Origin: Blastocladiella emersonii ATCC 22665
Lineage: Eukaryota > Blastocladiomycota > Blastocladiomycetes > Blastocladiales > Blastocladiaceae
Direction of reading: 5' to 3'
DNA length: 64,000 bases
Assembly: GCA_025594325.1 (NCBI GenBank)
Contig: JANHCV010000001.1
Coordinates: 992,001 to 1,056,000, forward strand
Of the stretch, positions 10,484 to 22,634 are shown piece after piece. The translations under genes and the position numbers were made by a program. The notes beneath the pieces were generated by a model. The model ran no database searches and had not been told where the DNA came from. It was given only the letters and a program-made list of their open reading frames with translations. The first letter of the stretch is position 1; each line of letters opens with the position of its first letter.

Positions 10484-12268
10484 TCACAAGATCTCGAGGT
10501 CGCAGTGCTTGACCTCGGGCACCGTCTTCTTGATCCGGATCTCGAGCCGGTCGACCTCTTCCGCGAGCTGGTCGACGACGCGCTCGCCGTGGGCGCGGAG
10601 GTACGCGTCGAGCTCGTCTTTCGACGCGATAGCGCGGACCGCGTCGAGCTCGCGGTCGAGGTCGAGTTCCCGGATCGCGCGCGACGCCACGAGCTGCCCG
10701 TCGAACTGCACCTCGGCCTTGAACCGCGCGCCGTCGATCCCGATCGCCGTCGACTTGACGTCGTGCACGCTCTTGACCACGGGGTCCGACAGCAGCGTCG
10801 TGATCACCAGGGTCTCGCGGTGCGGCGCCATGGACGTCTCGACCAGCATCGACATGTTGCGCCGGATCAGGAAGATGGCCGTGGTCCCGAGGATCGCGCC
10901 GATGCTGATGGACCCGATCGCGTCGTACATCGGGTTGCCCGTGTAGTAGCTCATGCCGAGGCAGGCTGACGCGACGCCGACGCCCGAGATGGCGGCTGCG
11001 TCCTCGAGCAGAATCTACGTTCGCGCAATGGTGTCAGTTGTGTGGATCAACCGCGCAAGGATCCGGTGTACCTGGACCGCAGTCGGATCAGCGCCCTTCT
11101 TGACTACATGCCCAAAATACCGAAGTCAGTTGTCACCGATGAACTTCCTCCTTCGCCATAAACGCGTACCATACTCGAGCACCGACATACCCGCCTCGCC
11201 CGCAGCCTTGCGCACCTGGCGGTACGCGACGAGCGCGGTCCCGCCCTCGAACAGCGTGGATCCCGCCAGCACCGCGAACGCGATGTGGAGGTCCTCGGCC
11301 ATGTGTGGATCGAGCAGGCCCGAGATGCCGTGGTACATGCTCACGCCGCCGCCGAGGAAGAAGATGCCGCACCCGCTCACCAGCGACCACGCGTACCGCT
11401 CGCGCGAGAAGCCGTACGGGTGCAGCGAGTCGGGTTTCCGCGAGGCACTAAACGTACGGATCGTGTGTCAGCCGCGAGGCAATGTGGGGAGGGTGCCGAG
11501 GGAGGGCGTACCGCATGACGCCGAAGAAGAGCAGGCACTCGTTGATGAGGTCGGCGCCCGAGTGGATGCCCTCGGCGAACATGGACGGCGAGTTGGTCGA
11601 GAAGGCGGCAAAGAACTTCATGGTCATGAGGCAGAGATTGCTACACGAGTGCCGAGGATCGTGAGCATTCCGTTGTGCGGGCGATCCTGTGAATGAACGC
11701 ACCTCGCCATGGCGGTGAGCACGACGCGCGTGCTGCCTTCAAGCAGGATGCTCTGCTTCTCAACCGTGTCGACTACATGCGAGGCGCGAATTCGGTCAAA
11801 TCTCACACGCTTCGGCGGCGCAGCGCACATCTGTACCCGTCACGGCATCATGCCGATCGTGTTTCTGTTTGGACTTGAAGGCACCGAGCTCCGAATCGCG
11901 CTCTACGTCCGGATCACGGGTGAGCCGCAGGCCACCTCACCCTCGCGGAGTAGGAACACACCGAGCTCCTCAATCGGCGCGGGATGTTCTCCCTCGTGCG
12001 AGCAGCGCTTGTAGAACTCGGAGTTGGAGAAGAACGAGAAGAGCGTGCGTCGGCCGACCACGCCACTGGCCGCCGGTCCGCACGGCGATCGCGGGCGCGC
12101 AGGCACACCAAACGCAGCAGGCAGCGTCGAGTGGAGCCTCGGGCCCTGCGCTAGCGCGGCTCGGAGTTGTGGGGCGTGCGCGGTCGACCGGGCGAGCAGG
12201 GAGGCGTTCCTGGACGACGCGAGGCTCGGGTGGCCGCGGCAGCGGGAGAGGGCGCGGATCATCATCAT
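10484..12268 (-). CDS. SLC30A9: SLC30A9 (ZnT9)-type mitochondrial zinc/cation efflux transporter
   Basis: Seven exons: 12268-11941, 11902-11837, 11772-11703, 11640-11512, 11447-11170, 11103-11072 and 11014-10484, 477 residues. The N-terminus (MMMIRALSRC, many Arg/Ser/Ala, no acidic residues) is a mitochondrial presequence. The membrane core matches the cation diffusion facilitator family of ZnT9 type: EGIHSGADLINE in TM2, PYGFSRERYAWSL, SGCGIFFLGGGVSMYHG, LLEDAAAISG in TM5 and GNPMYDAIGSISIGA. It ends with the ferredoxin-like cytosolic or matrix domain (DPVVKSVHDVKS ... EVKHCDLEIL). ZnT9 is thought to export zinc from mitochondria. Introns are 38-66 nt; the first, 38 nt, is unusually short. 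Confidence 0.88.
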
Positions 12269-12538
12269 GTTGCACGCAGTGCAGCCCGCGAGTATAGCTT
12301 CGTGGTGGGGCTGTTGCGGTTTGTGTGGGAGGGAAGCGGAAGAGGGAAGCGGGCCCGCCACTCAAACCCGGCGGCGTGGTCGATCCTCTCACGTGTGGGG
12401 GCTGGTTCCGAGTTTCTCCGGTGTCTCGCATCTCGCGTCTCACTCGACCCATAGTGCGCGCCGCGAATGGATTTTTAGATGTATGCAATGCGCTAAGGGA
12501 GTGGTGTACAGTCGGCGGGTATAGGATGACGAGGTCGA

Positions 12539-13127
12539 TCAGGCGCTTGGACTCGACGGCACCGAGCCCGCGTCGCTGCTGGCCAGGTCGGCCGCGAGGG
12601 CCTCGGCGAGTCGCGAGCGCGTCGGCCGAGTCGCAGGGGCGGCAGTCGAGTGGTCGAGTACGTTCTGGATATCCTTAGTCTTGGAGCGCGAGAAGACGAG
12701 TCGGAGGTTGCCGACAGCGGGTCGCGACCTACCGTACACCAAGGGTCAGAGCCGTGGTTGCCACCCATCACGCAAACGAGCGCGAAGCGTACCGAGGCTC
12801 AGTGCGCAGCATGGCTGAGACGGGCGACATGAAGCGGTCGCTCGGGCTCGAGACGGCGCGGGCGGGATGCGCGGCGGCGAGGTGGCGGACGCGGACGGGC
12901 GACATGACCATGGACTTGGGGGCGGCGGGAGTGGGGTCGACCAGCGGGGCCACTCCACGCCGCGATGGTGTCGAGGCCGCCGAGCGAGCAGCGTCGAGAC
13001 CGAGGTGCGGACTGGGTGTCGCGAACACGGACGCTGGCGTTGTCGTCGCCGTCATGGTGCTGCGGCCGTGGTGGGCTTGCTTGGTCGGCGTGTGCGTGGT
13101 CGTCATGGTCATTTCGGCTTGATACAT
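12539..13127 (-). CDS. Small Ser/Thr/Pro-rich protein, Spo12-like motif
   Basis: Exons 13127-12793 and 12728-12539 with a 64-nt intron (GTACGC ... GGTAG, phase 2) give 174 residues. A Thr/Ala-rich disordered N-terminus leads to SPSDRFMSPVSAMLR, which fits the Spo12-family core S-P-(S/T)-D-x-x-(L/M)-S-P-x-(S/T)-x-x-L. A basic stretch (LRLVFSRSKTK) and an acidic/serine tail follow. Spo12 proteins act in the mitotic-exit/FEAR network and are CDK substrates; the two SP sites agree with that. The match is a short motif only. It lies divergent to VMA3. Confidence 0.5.
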
Positions 13128-13476
13128 GGTTTACAGGAGAGCGCAAGGGTTTATGCGGCGCTAATTTCAACGGACGGCCGAACAAAGGGGGGAGGAAGAA
13201 GAAAAACGGACGCGACGCGTCGACCAAAAACGCGTGACCGGGGGTCGCGGTTGGCGGCGCCTGAGGTCACGCCGGGGCAGCTGATGCGCTCTCCCAGCCG
13301 CCAAGGTTGCCGCGCTCGCGACGCGCGGCTCAGGCGCACGCGGGCGACCGCCGGCCACGCACCGACGCGCCTTCCCTCCTCTCGAAGCCGCGATCGCGCC
13401 GACCAACGAAGCTTGCCACGCAGCACTCGCACTCGCCTCCGCCGATACTCCCTGCAACTTGCCCGCCGCCGCCACC
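13128..13476. promoter_or_regulatory. Divergent promoter region (Spo12-like gene / VMA3)
   Basis: 349 bp between a minus-strand and a plus-strand start. GC-rich; no coding signal and no motif that I can name. Confidence 0.35.
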
Positions 13477-14423
13477 ATGACCGAGCTCTGCCCCGGTATG
13501 CATTGCCGCGTCCCTGCCGGCCGGGCGGCGTGACCTCATGGAGCCCCGATCCCCGTCGGATGCGCGCGCGCGACCCGTGCACACGCGTCAGATCTCGGCC
13601 CACTGGTCGCCGCCGCCCTTGCGCCGTGCCCACCTCGCCTCGGACGCGTCGAGACTGACGTGTCGCCCGACCCGATCCGCTGCGTAGTCTACGCCCCCTT
13701 CTTCGGTGCCATGGGCTGCACCGCCGCCATCGTCTTCTCGTGTACGCGCTCGACCACCGCCACCACTGCCCCGTCGAGCACCTGCCAACCCCCTTTCAAC
13801 TTGGTGTAGGCTTTGGCGCCGCGTACGGCACGGCCAAGTCGGGCGTCGGTATCTCCGCCATGGGTGTCATGCGGCCCGAGGCCATCATGAAGTCGGTCAT
13901 CCCCGTCATCATGGCCGGTATCATCGGCATTTACGGTCTCGTCGTGTCGGTCCTCATCGCCGACGGATGTACGCGTTTCTCTCCCTGCTACGCCGTAGAT
14001 CGCCCGCGCTGACTCGACTCTGTTCCCCTCTATCTAGTGAAGCAGAAGATGGCCCTGTTCACGTACGTCTACTCTCTCTCGACCCGTGCGCGTCGATCGG
14101 TGACTAACCAGCTCCTCCTCGCCGCCAACAGGGGTTTCGTCCAGCTCGGTGCCGGTCTCGCTGTCGGTCTCTCGGGCCTCGCCGCTGGCTTCGCGGTCGG
14201 TATCGTCGGTGACGCTGGTGTCCGCGGCTCGGCGCAGCAGCCCCGTCTCTACGTCGGCATGATTCTCATTCTCATTTTCGCCGAAGTCCTGGGTCTCTAC
14301 GGTGCGTCGCCTGCTACTCCCCCTCCTATGGTTCAGAACTAACGGCTCTCTCCCTCCCTTGCAGGTCTCATTGTCGGCCTCATCATGAACACCAAGGCCA
14401 ACGCCGACGTGGTGTGCGCCTAA
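13477..14423 (+). CDS. VMA3: V-type H+-ATPase proteolipid subunit c
   Basis: Six exons: 13477-13495, 13688-13741, 13810-13968, 14038-14062, 14132-14301 and 14365-14423, 161 residues. The sequence is the classic four-helix 16-kDa proteolipid: [40 protein letters not shown], then [19 protein letters not shown] and the helix [19 protein letters not shown]. Glu137 in that helix is the proton-carrying carboxylate. It forms the rotor ring of the vacuolar V0 sector. The first exon encodes only MTELCP plus one base and is followed by the longest intron of the gene (192 nt); the others are 63-69 nt. Length and ends match yeast Vma3/Vma11. Confidence 0.96.
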
Positions 14424-14739
14424 GCAACGTCCGCCACGGCATCGGCGGCGAGTTCCGCGTCCCGGCCTGGCGCCGTGGGCCGGCACCTCGTCGCCACCGA
14501 CCACCGATCACCACCCTCGCTCCTCCTCCACCTCCACCCCACCCCCTCAGTCGCGGATGTGTGATGACCATTTTTCGTTGTTCTTAATTCCCATTGTTTT
14601 CCTGCCGACCCTTCTCCCTGCTCTCGCGATTGTCATGCCGCTCCGCCACCACGTGGCGCGAGGCGCCGAGTGCGAGACAAGTTCCTCTCGCGATCATCGC
14701 TCTGTCTCCCCGCTGCTGCCCTGAAGCCCGCAGACCACA
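14424..14739. promoter_or_regulatory. Intergenic: VMA3 3' flank and GUF1 promoter
   Basis: 316 bp between two plus-strand genes. It contains the T-rich 3' flank of VMA3 around 14570-14600 and the GUF1 promoter. Nothing else was recognised. Confidence 0.35.
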
Positions 14740-17102
14740 ATGTTGCGAGCCGCCGCTGGCCGCCTCACTTGCGGCAACGGGCCCGCTCCCCTGCAATGTA
14801 TCGCCGCGCGGCAACAACCATGGAAATCGAAGAACTCTCTTGCTCTTGTCGCCCGGGTCGCTGTCGTCAGTCGACCAAGGCGGGGCATGTCCACCGTCAA
14901 CGACCAGCCCGATGTGTGTACCTCTCAGTACTCGGCGCTACATTGATTGATTGAGCGAGATGGGCTGACCCTGCGGTACCGCGTAGCTCGCCAGCTACCC
15001 GCCTGAGCGGATTCGCAACTTTTCCATCATTGCCCACATCGGTGCGTCTTGCACGATCCCCTCGGTCGCTCGCCCTTGCGCTTACGACCGACTTTTTGCC
15101 GTTAGACCACGGCAAGAGCACCCTGGCCGACCGCCTGCTCGAGCTCACGGGGACCATCCGCAAGGACCGCGTCAACAAGCAGGTCCTCGACAAGCTCAAG
15201 GTCGAGCGCGAGCGCGGGATCACCGTCAAGGCGCAGGTACGGATAGCTGCTTTGGGGATCCGGTGGTCGTTTGCTGACGCTGCGCGTGGCGACACAGACC
15301 GTGACCATGTTCCACACGTACAAGGGCGAGCGATACATGCTCAACCTCATCGACACCCCCGGCCACGTCGACTTTTCGTACGAGGGTGCGTGCACACCGG
15401 ACCACCATCGCTGCCGCCCTCCATCCCTAACCTCCCCGCCCCGCGTCCAGTCTCGCGCTCGCTATCCGCGTGCCAGGGCGCGCTCCTCCTCGTCGACGTG
15501 TGCCAGGGCATCCAGGCGCAGACCGTCGCCAACTTCTATCTGGCGTTCGGCCAGGACCTCGAGATTGTGCCGGTGCTGAACAAGATCGACTTGCCCGCGG
15601 CGGACCCCGTGCGCATCAAGCAGCAGATCGAGACGGCCTTTGAGCTGCCCACCGACGACATTTTGCAGATCAGCGGCAAGACGGGTATCAACTGCGAGGC
15701 GGTGCTCGACGCGGTCGTCGAGAAGATCCCCGCACCGCCACCGGCCGAGGGCCAGGTGCCCGTCAAGGCGCTCCTGTTCGACAGCTGGTTCGACGTGTAC
15801 CGCGGCGTCATCTGCCTGTTCAAGGTGCTCGACGGGAAGATCACCAAGGGTACGATGTTGCGCTCGAGTCGTTGCTCCGCGCGCAAACTCACCGCCCCGC
15901 TCGTAGGCGACAAGCTCGTGTCGTGCCACTCGAACCGGCGGTACGACGTGGTCGACGTCGGGATCATGTACCCGGAGCAGACGTCGACGGGCGTGCTGTA
16001 CTCGGGCCAGGTCGGCTACGTGATCCTGGGGATGAAGAGCACGTCCGAGGCGCACGTCGGCGACACCTTCTACCTGCAGCACCACAAGGTGGAGCCCCTG
16101 CCGGGCTTCCAGCCCGCGAAACCCATGGTCTTCTCGGGCGTGTTCCCCGTGTCGGCCGACGAGTTCGGCAAGCTCGACGACGCCATCTCCAAGCTCGTCA
16201 TCAACGACGCGTCCGTGACGGTGCACAAGGAGACGTCGTCGTCGCTCGGCCAGGGGTTCCGGCTCGGGTTCCTCGGCACCCTGCACATGGACGTGTTCCG
16301 CCAGCGCCTCGAGGAGGAGTACCAGGCCAACGTCATCTGCACCGCGCCCACGGTCCCGTTCCGCATCGTGTACCGCGACCACTCCGTCCACGTTTTGCGG
16401 AATCCGAGCGAGTTCCCCGAGGGCGCCGAAATGGCCAAGGTCGCCAGCGTCGAGGAGCCCATGATCAACGCCACCATCATCACCCCCGACGAGTACATGG
16501 GCCGCATTCTCGAGCTGTGCAACGTACGTTCGAGTGCTCCGTGCCGCTCGCTGTGCGGAACTGACACCCGCCGTTTCTAGGAGCGCCGAGGGTACCAGCG
16601 CGAGGTGACGTACATTGACGACAAGCGGGTGATGCTCAAGTACTCGCTGCCGATGATGGAGGTGGTCAGCGACTTCTACGACCGCCTCAAGTCGCTGTCG
16701 TCGGGCTTCGCGAGTTTCGACTACGAGGAGGCCGGGTACGAGCCGGCGGACCTGGTCAAGCTCAACATCCTGCTGAACGGCAAGCCCGTGGACGCGCTGG
16801 CGTCGATCCGGCACCGCGCGTCGGTCGAGCAGGTGGCGCGCGAGACCACGGCCAAGCTCAAGGGCGTGCTCACGAAACAGCTGTACGAGATCGTGATCCA
16901 GGGCGCCGTTGGCGGCAAGATCTTCGCGCGCGAGTCCATCTCGGCCATGCGCAAGAACGTCACGGCCAAGTGCTACGGCGGCGACGCCACGCGCAAGATG
17001 AAGCTCCTCGCCAAGCAGAAGGAGGGCAAGAAGCGCATGAAAATGGTCGGCAACGTCGAGATCTCGCAGGAGGCGTTCCTCACCATGATGCGCAAGGGGT
17101 GA
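14740..17102 (+). CDS. GUF1: GUF1/LepA-type mitochondrial elongation factor 4 GTPase
   Basis: Seven exons: 14740-14913, 14987-15041, 15106-15236, 15298-15385, 15451-15849, 15907-16523 and 16581-17102, 661 residues (yeast Guf1 is about 645). An Arg/Ala-rich presequence precedes [20 protein letters not shown] (G1). The remaining GTPase motifs are [10 protein letters not shown] (G2), DTPGHVDF (G3) and NKID (G4). They are followed by the EF-G-like domains and the LepA-specific C-terminus ([39 protein letters not shown]). It back-translocates or rescues stalled mitochondrial ribosomes. An intron cuts the P-loop between AHI and DHGKST. Only 69 bp separate its stop from the convergent neighbour. Confidence 0.95.
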
Positions 17103-17171
17103 ACGAGGGATAGAGGTATGCGTGCTAGGAATGCAAATTACGATCATAGTTTTCATTGTACGTGTAACGCT

Positions 17172-20100
17172 TCAAGATACGGGCGTCAGCACGCCGATCC
17201 CGAGCCACACGGCGTGCGCGCCGAGCGGGTACAGGTGCGACGTGATGGCCAGCCCGAACGCGCACCCCGGCGCGCTGCATTCGACATATCCGCACTTGAC
17301 TATACACGCGCAGGGTTAGCATCGAGAAGATCATGGCCACGGTGACAGCGGCGACAAGCGTACCCAGGTGATGGAGGATGCTGATGGCCGGGACGCGGCC
17401 ATGGAACCGAATGAACCGGTAGTGCAGCGTGGTCTGTGCCGGGATCAGGTCGGCGGGCGGCGGGTCGAGGACGGGCTGCTGCGCGGTCTGCGCGCGCATG
17501 CGGTACACTTCGGCGCGCTGCACCTCGGCCAGCGTCGCCTGCAGCCACTTGGACAGCGGGCGGTGGAACATGGTGGTCATGAGCAGGTGGGTCTTGCGGT
17601 AGGCCTTGACGAGGTGCGCGACCTGGCGGAGCAGGTTGGCGTCGTTGAGGCCAAACGTCAGCGACACATCGTAGATGGCGGTCGGGATCGCGTAGAAGCT
17701 GCGCATCGTGTCAGCGAACTCGGCGACGTGCGACTGCGTGACGAACGGCAGCCACGCGGTGGCCGCGTTGAGGTCCCAGTTGAACGACGGGCGCACCACG
17801 CTGTCGGAGCTCTGCACGTTGAGCCACACGTTGCTCTGGTTGACGAGGCTGAAGAGCCGCTCGAACGAGAACCCAGCCTCGTGCGGCGACGACCAGCTGT
17901 TGCCCGACACCAGGTCCCAGTGCTTGACCTCGAGCTTGGCGTTCCCCGCCGTGATCTCGTCGAGCTTCCCGCGCCACAGGAACAGGTCGCGGTCGAGCCC
18001 GCCCGACGACGACATGCGGCGGACGTACAGCGGCGGTGGGACCGGGTCGTGTGCGGGCTCGCCCGGGTAGTGCGGCTGGCGGTCCATGGTCACGACCCAG
18101 ACGTGGTGTTTCCCCTGGGCGTTGCCGATGGCGACGAACGCGTCGGACCCCATGCCGAGGAACAGTGAGCACAGCAGGATCGCGTGGTCCATGAGACTGC
18201 CGAACCCGCGCGCCACGACCGTCGCGGGCGTCGCGATCTGCGTGAACCGCGACTCGGCGCAGATCACGGGCTCGAGGAACGCGTCCGACAGCGGCTGCGT
18301 CGAGTGGTGCAGCCGGTTCGCGATCGTCGTCGACAGCTTGGACAGCTGCCGGTGCGTCGCGTCCGAGAACCCCGTCCACGCCGAGTACAGCGGGATCCGC
18401 GACACGCAGTGCGCCAGCTCGTGCCGCGTGTACCGCGTCGACCCGAACTGGATCGGCATGATGAAGGATGTCAGTGGCCGGAACGTGTTGGTCTCGTCGA
18501 GCCCGAGAATCGCAAAGTCGCGCCGCGGGAACAGCTGAACCGTCGACTCGAGCATGGCCACGTAGTAGTTCCAGAAGTTGTTCTACATCATCAGAGGTTA
18601 GTGACAGCGGCGGGGGCAACGGGCCGAGGCGGAGCCGTACCATGGACGTTTGCTGCTCCATGGACCGCAGGTACTCCTTGATGTGGCCCTCCTCGTCCTC
18701 GTCGTCAATCTCCTCGTCTTCGTCGAGGTTATTGAGCGACGCGGGCTTGCGGCTCGCGGGCGCGGCCTAAAGGAACGCTCGTGAGCTCACAGCCCGCCAT
18801 GACCAAGGATCGAGCGTACCTGCTGCGGTGAGAGGTCCTTTTTCATCTTCTCGGGGAACTTGCGCAGCCAGACCTGCTCGGTGCGCGGGCAGACGTCGAG
18901 GACCTTGGCGAAGGCTCCGCGCTCCTGGGTGCGGTCAGTCGCGTGGAGATGGAGGATGACGCGGCGGTCGATCCCGTCGGTACACCGCATCGGGACAGCG
19001 AGCTCGAACGGCTTCTTGACCGTGAGCAGGACGCGCATCAACGGAATCCGCCCGCGCGCGAGCACCTCGCCGTGCGACAGCGTGCCCATGTTGTCAAAGT
19101 CGAGCAGCTCGATGGCAATGTCGTGGCACTCGACCCAGTGCACCACGTCATGGATCTCGCCCGGCGGGATCACCAGGTTGTAGACGAGTTCCTGGTCCCA
19201 CGCCGGGTTCAGCGTGCCCAAGATCGCGGTCGTCTGCTGCGTCATGCCGGCCAGCGTCACGCGCACGAACGGGTCGAGCGTCGCGTACTCGATGCCGCGG
19301 CCGGGGCGGAACTTGCACCGCGCGAGCGGCGCGAGCCCGCGCGCCTCGACGACGCGCACCGCGATGAGCCGCTGCAGGAACGCAAAGTCGGTGACGAGCC
19401 CCGAGTCGCTCATGCTGCGGACCATCGAGTCGTTGGGCGTCCACAGGCACTCGGGGTCGTCGAGGTTGAGGAAGGTCAGGAAGTCGGTCTCGGACTGCGC
19501 GCGCCGCAGCGCCGCGATGACGAACGACAGGTTGCTGTTGGTCTCGAGCTGGAACCCGAGCGAGGCGGCGAGCTCGCGGATCTGGTTCTGCTGCTGCGCG
19601 GTACCGTTGCTGTTGAGCATCACGGCGCGGAACGAGAAGAGCTTGCGCGCCGACTCACGCTTGAGCTCGAGCGTCACGTTGTAGTCGGCGAGGAACTCGA
19701 CAAAGTCGTCAAAGTCCATGGTCCCCGTGCACGACGAGTCGTAGCGGTACATGATGGAGCGCGTCACGTCGTTTGACAGTGGCGGGCCGAACCTTGGCTA
19801 GGAGGGGCTCAAGGGTTAGTGCTCGCGGGACCGCGGCATGATACCAAGCGAAAGTACTATGAGCGACTGCAGCTCGCGGACCGTGAGCCGGTAGTTGGCC
19901 TTGATGGCGGGATCGTCGGCGGGCGTGGTCTCGACGTTCTGGCGGATCGCCTGCTTGACCTGGGTCTGGAGCGAGAGGCCCGAGAGCGCGGATGGACTCG
20001 TGTTTGGCGGGAGCATCTGCTGCTGCTGTTGCCGCTGCGCCTGCGCCTCGTGGACCGAGCCGGACCCGGACACCTGCGATCGCTCGCTGACGACGGACCG

Positions 20101-20226
20101 CGACTGGCGGAGCACGGGCGTGCCGGCGGTCTGGTGCGCGCGCTCCGCCTCGACAATGGCGTCTTCTGCATGTTGCGCAAAGATGAAGCGGTAGCGGCGC
20201 AGCTGGTACTCCGTAAAGGACTCCAT
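17172..20226 (-). CDS. CC2D2A/CEP76-family protein: EF-hand-like, C2 and transglutaminase-like domains
   Basis: Exons 20226-19858, 19797-18820, 18766-18641, 18582-17364 and 17299-17172 give 939 residues. Domains in order: a Gln-rich N-terminus; an EF-hand-like MYRYDSSCTGTMDFDDFVEFL segment near 140; a C2 domain about 265-400 (LIAVRVVEARGL ... LDPFVRVTL ... LNPAWDQELVYNL); an acidic linker 450-491; and a catalytically dead transglutaminase-like peptidase fold about 600-800 (DHAILLCSLFLGMGSDAFVAIG, HHVWVVTM, NVWLNVQ). The C-terminal strand-rich end CAFGLAITSHLYP...AVWLGIGV parallels the ends of CC2D2A and CEP76. Those proteins act at the ciliary transition zone and centriole. Which of the two is the true orthologue is unclear; the family is well supported. 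Confidence 0.72.
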
Positions 20227-20505
20227 GGTGGTGCGGGGTGCGCGGTTCTCAGCAATCAGAACTGCTGGTTCGTCGCGCGGTCGTCGTAAGCTTCATGAAG
20301 TCGTTATACAAACACGAGAGAGAGTTTGCAGCGACCCATTGCCCGAATCAGGCAGGGCCCGGCACGGCCAGACCGCGGCCGACGGCGGGCGCGCGCGCAA
20401 AACGCGTCTCGCGTCACGCCACATCAGGCCGCACGTGGTGTCTCGCACTTTCTTGCCGGCCGATCGCACTCGTCTCCGCCCCCTTTCACCTGGCCCCATG
20501 GAACA

Positions 20506-22411
20506 ATGCGCCTCACCGACCATGTAGACTACTTATCGCAAAAGCTTGGCTCGCCATGGTAATGCGGGACCCGCGACTTGGACAAGGTCAAAATGACTCA
20601 CCTCGCTTCCACCGTTGCAGGAGCTGGACGGTCGAGACGCTCGTACAGGTCCTCGGGCGCTACCCGCTCGTGACGGTGTCGATGCTCTACGCCGAGATTG
20701 ATGCCCAGTGGCACCGCGCCGTCACGGACACGTCCAAGGAGATGACGCTGCGGCAGGCCTTCACGCTCGGCTCGCGCGAGGACGCGAGCCCCGTGCTGCA
20801 CGCCATGACGCTGGCGTGGAACATGCACACGAGCGTCCTCACCATCCAGCAGGACGAGGTGACGTGCCCGCTGTTCACGCTGCCGCACCAGCAGTTTGCG
20901 ATCAACGCGCTCGAGTCCAACGTACGGGGTTACCGCGAGAGCTGGTTGAAACATCGTGGGACTGACGCTCTACTGTGTAGCTCTACGGCATCTCGTTTGT
21001 CCCGAGCGAAGCATCGCACCTCCCGCAGTACCTGTTCCCGACCACGTTCCTGCTCTTCCACGCCCGCAGCTGCCCGGAAACGCTGACGGCGCACATGAAA
21101 TGGGTCGCCGTCGAGAAGGTCGAGGTCGACTCGCGCCGCGCCACGCTGTACGTGCGGCCCGTGGTCAAGGGCGCGCACTCGATCCAAAAGATCACGCTGC
21201 GGCAAGAGTACGCCCAGTGGCGCAAATTGCTGCAGCCGGTACACGAGCATCCCTCTTCAATCCCGCCACATCAGCTCACTTAGCGAGACCGTGTAGGGCA
21301 AACGCTACGGCATCTTCGCCCTCCGCGAATCGCGGGGCTCGAACGACGAGCCGCTGCACGAGTTTGGGCCCGACACCATGTGCTTCTACACGGAGCCGCT
21401 GCCGAGCACCGTGACCATGGGCCGGTCGAACCGCGCGTCCATGAAGCTCGCGATGCGCACCGGGGCCGAGGGCCGCATGACGATCGGCCAGCTCGCGGCC
21501 GAGATGCGCAACGTCACGCTGCTCGCGACCATCTTTGCGCGGTCCGGCAACGTATGGCATCGGATACGAATCCTGCGCACGAAATCACTCACCGAACCCG
21601 ATCGACGTGTAGCGGCCGCAACTCACCATGGGCAAGCTCGAGCACCGCGTCGCGCTGCGGGTACTCGACCACGTCGGCGGGACCATTGACATCACCGTGT
21701 GGGGCGATGTGGCCAAGCGCGCGCTCGGGCTCAACGCCGGCCAGATGGTCCTGTTCACGAACCTGACGTGCACGGGGCCCAAGAACGGGAAGCCCTTCTT
21801 CGTCAACGCATCGCCCTCGAACGGCGCCGATTTCGTTGTGGTGTTCACGCTCCCGGCCATCCTGCGGTCCGTGTGCCTGCACCCGACGGCGCCCGTCACG
21901 CTCGGCACCCTCGCGAGTCCCGGGATCAACGTGGTGCTCCGGGTCCAGATCGCGGGCGCGGCGGGGGCGCCGTTTGTCCAGCTCTCGCGTACATACGCGC
22001 TTTCCCCTCACCTCTCGCGCGCGAGCGCCGCACTCACTCGCCCTCGTACTTGTAGACCGGCTGTGCGGCAACCCGATCCAGCGGCGCGAGACGTGGGACT
22101 GCGAGCACTGCCAGTCGCGCGACATTGCGGGCGACCCCAAGGCCGCCGCCAACATGTACACGATCCAGTGGACGCTGACGGATGCGACGGGCCAGCGGCT
22201 CGAGTGCACGGCCGTCGACGCGGCGGCTACCGACATCGTCGGCATGTCGGGCAACGAGTTTGGCCGCATGTCCGAGGCGCGGCGGCAGATGCACCTCGAG
22301 TCGCTGCATGGCACCGAGTTCGCCGTCGTCCTCGTGCCCGTCCGCCGCGGCACCGAGGAGCGGTTCCGGATCGATCTCGCGGTGCGGAGGAGCGAGAATC
22401 TCGGGTTCTGA
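20506..22411 (+). CDS. RPA70/MEIOB-like OB-fold single-strand DNA-binding protein
   Basis: Six exons: 20506-20558, 20621-20921, 20981-21238, 21297-21551, 21613-21988 and 22056-22411, 532 residues. The middle contains an OB-fold pattern (LEHRVALRVLDHVGGTIDIT VWGD ... GQMVLFTNLTCTG). The last exon resembles RPA1 DNA-binding domain C, with a zinc-ribbon half (WDCEHC) and then MYTIQWTLTDATGQRLECT and ATDIVGMSGNEFGRM, the counterpart of ILGQSA..LGE in RPA1. The N-terminal half is divergent and does not look like canonical RPA1, so a meiotic MEIOB-type or other RPA-like paralogue is more likely than replicative RPA70. The start is the ATG at 20506; an ATG 8 bases earlier soon meets a stop. Confidence 0.62.
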
Positions 22412-22634
22412 TTGTGATTGCGTGTGTACATGTACTCTTCGGTTGCGTGCGTCCTCGAGTGATGGGGTCGGTGATCGGCGAGGGAGGCGGCGGAGAACGC
22501 GCCCGAACTTGTGGCGCGGAGCGCACGTGAAGCTTGCAGCGCCGCTGAGTTGGGCGTTCGACCTCGCCGGCCTCGCTGCTTGCAATGGAGCTGCTGCCTC
22601 TCCCTCTCGAGCTTGAACCACGAACAACCCAACC

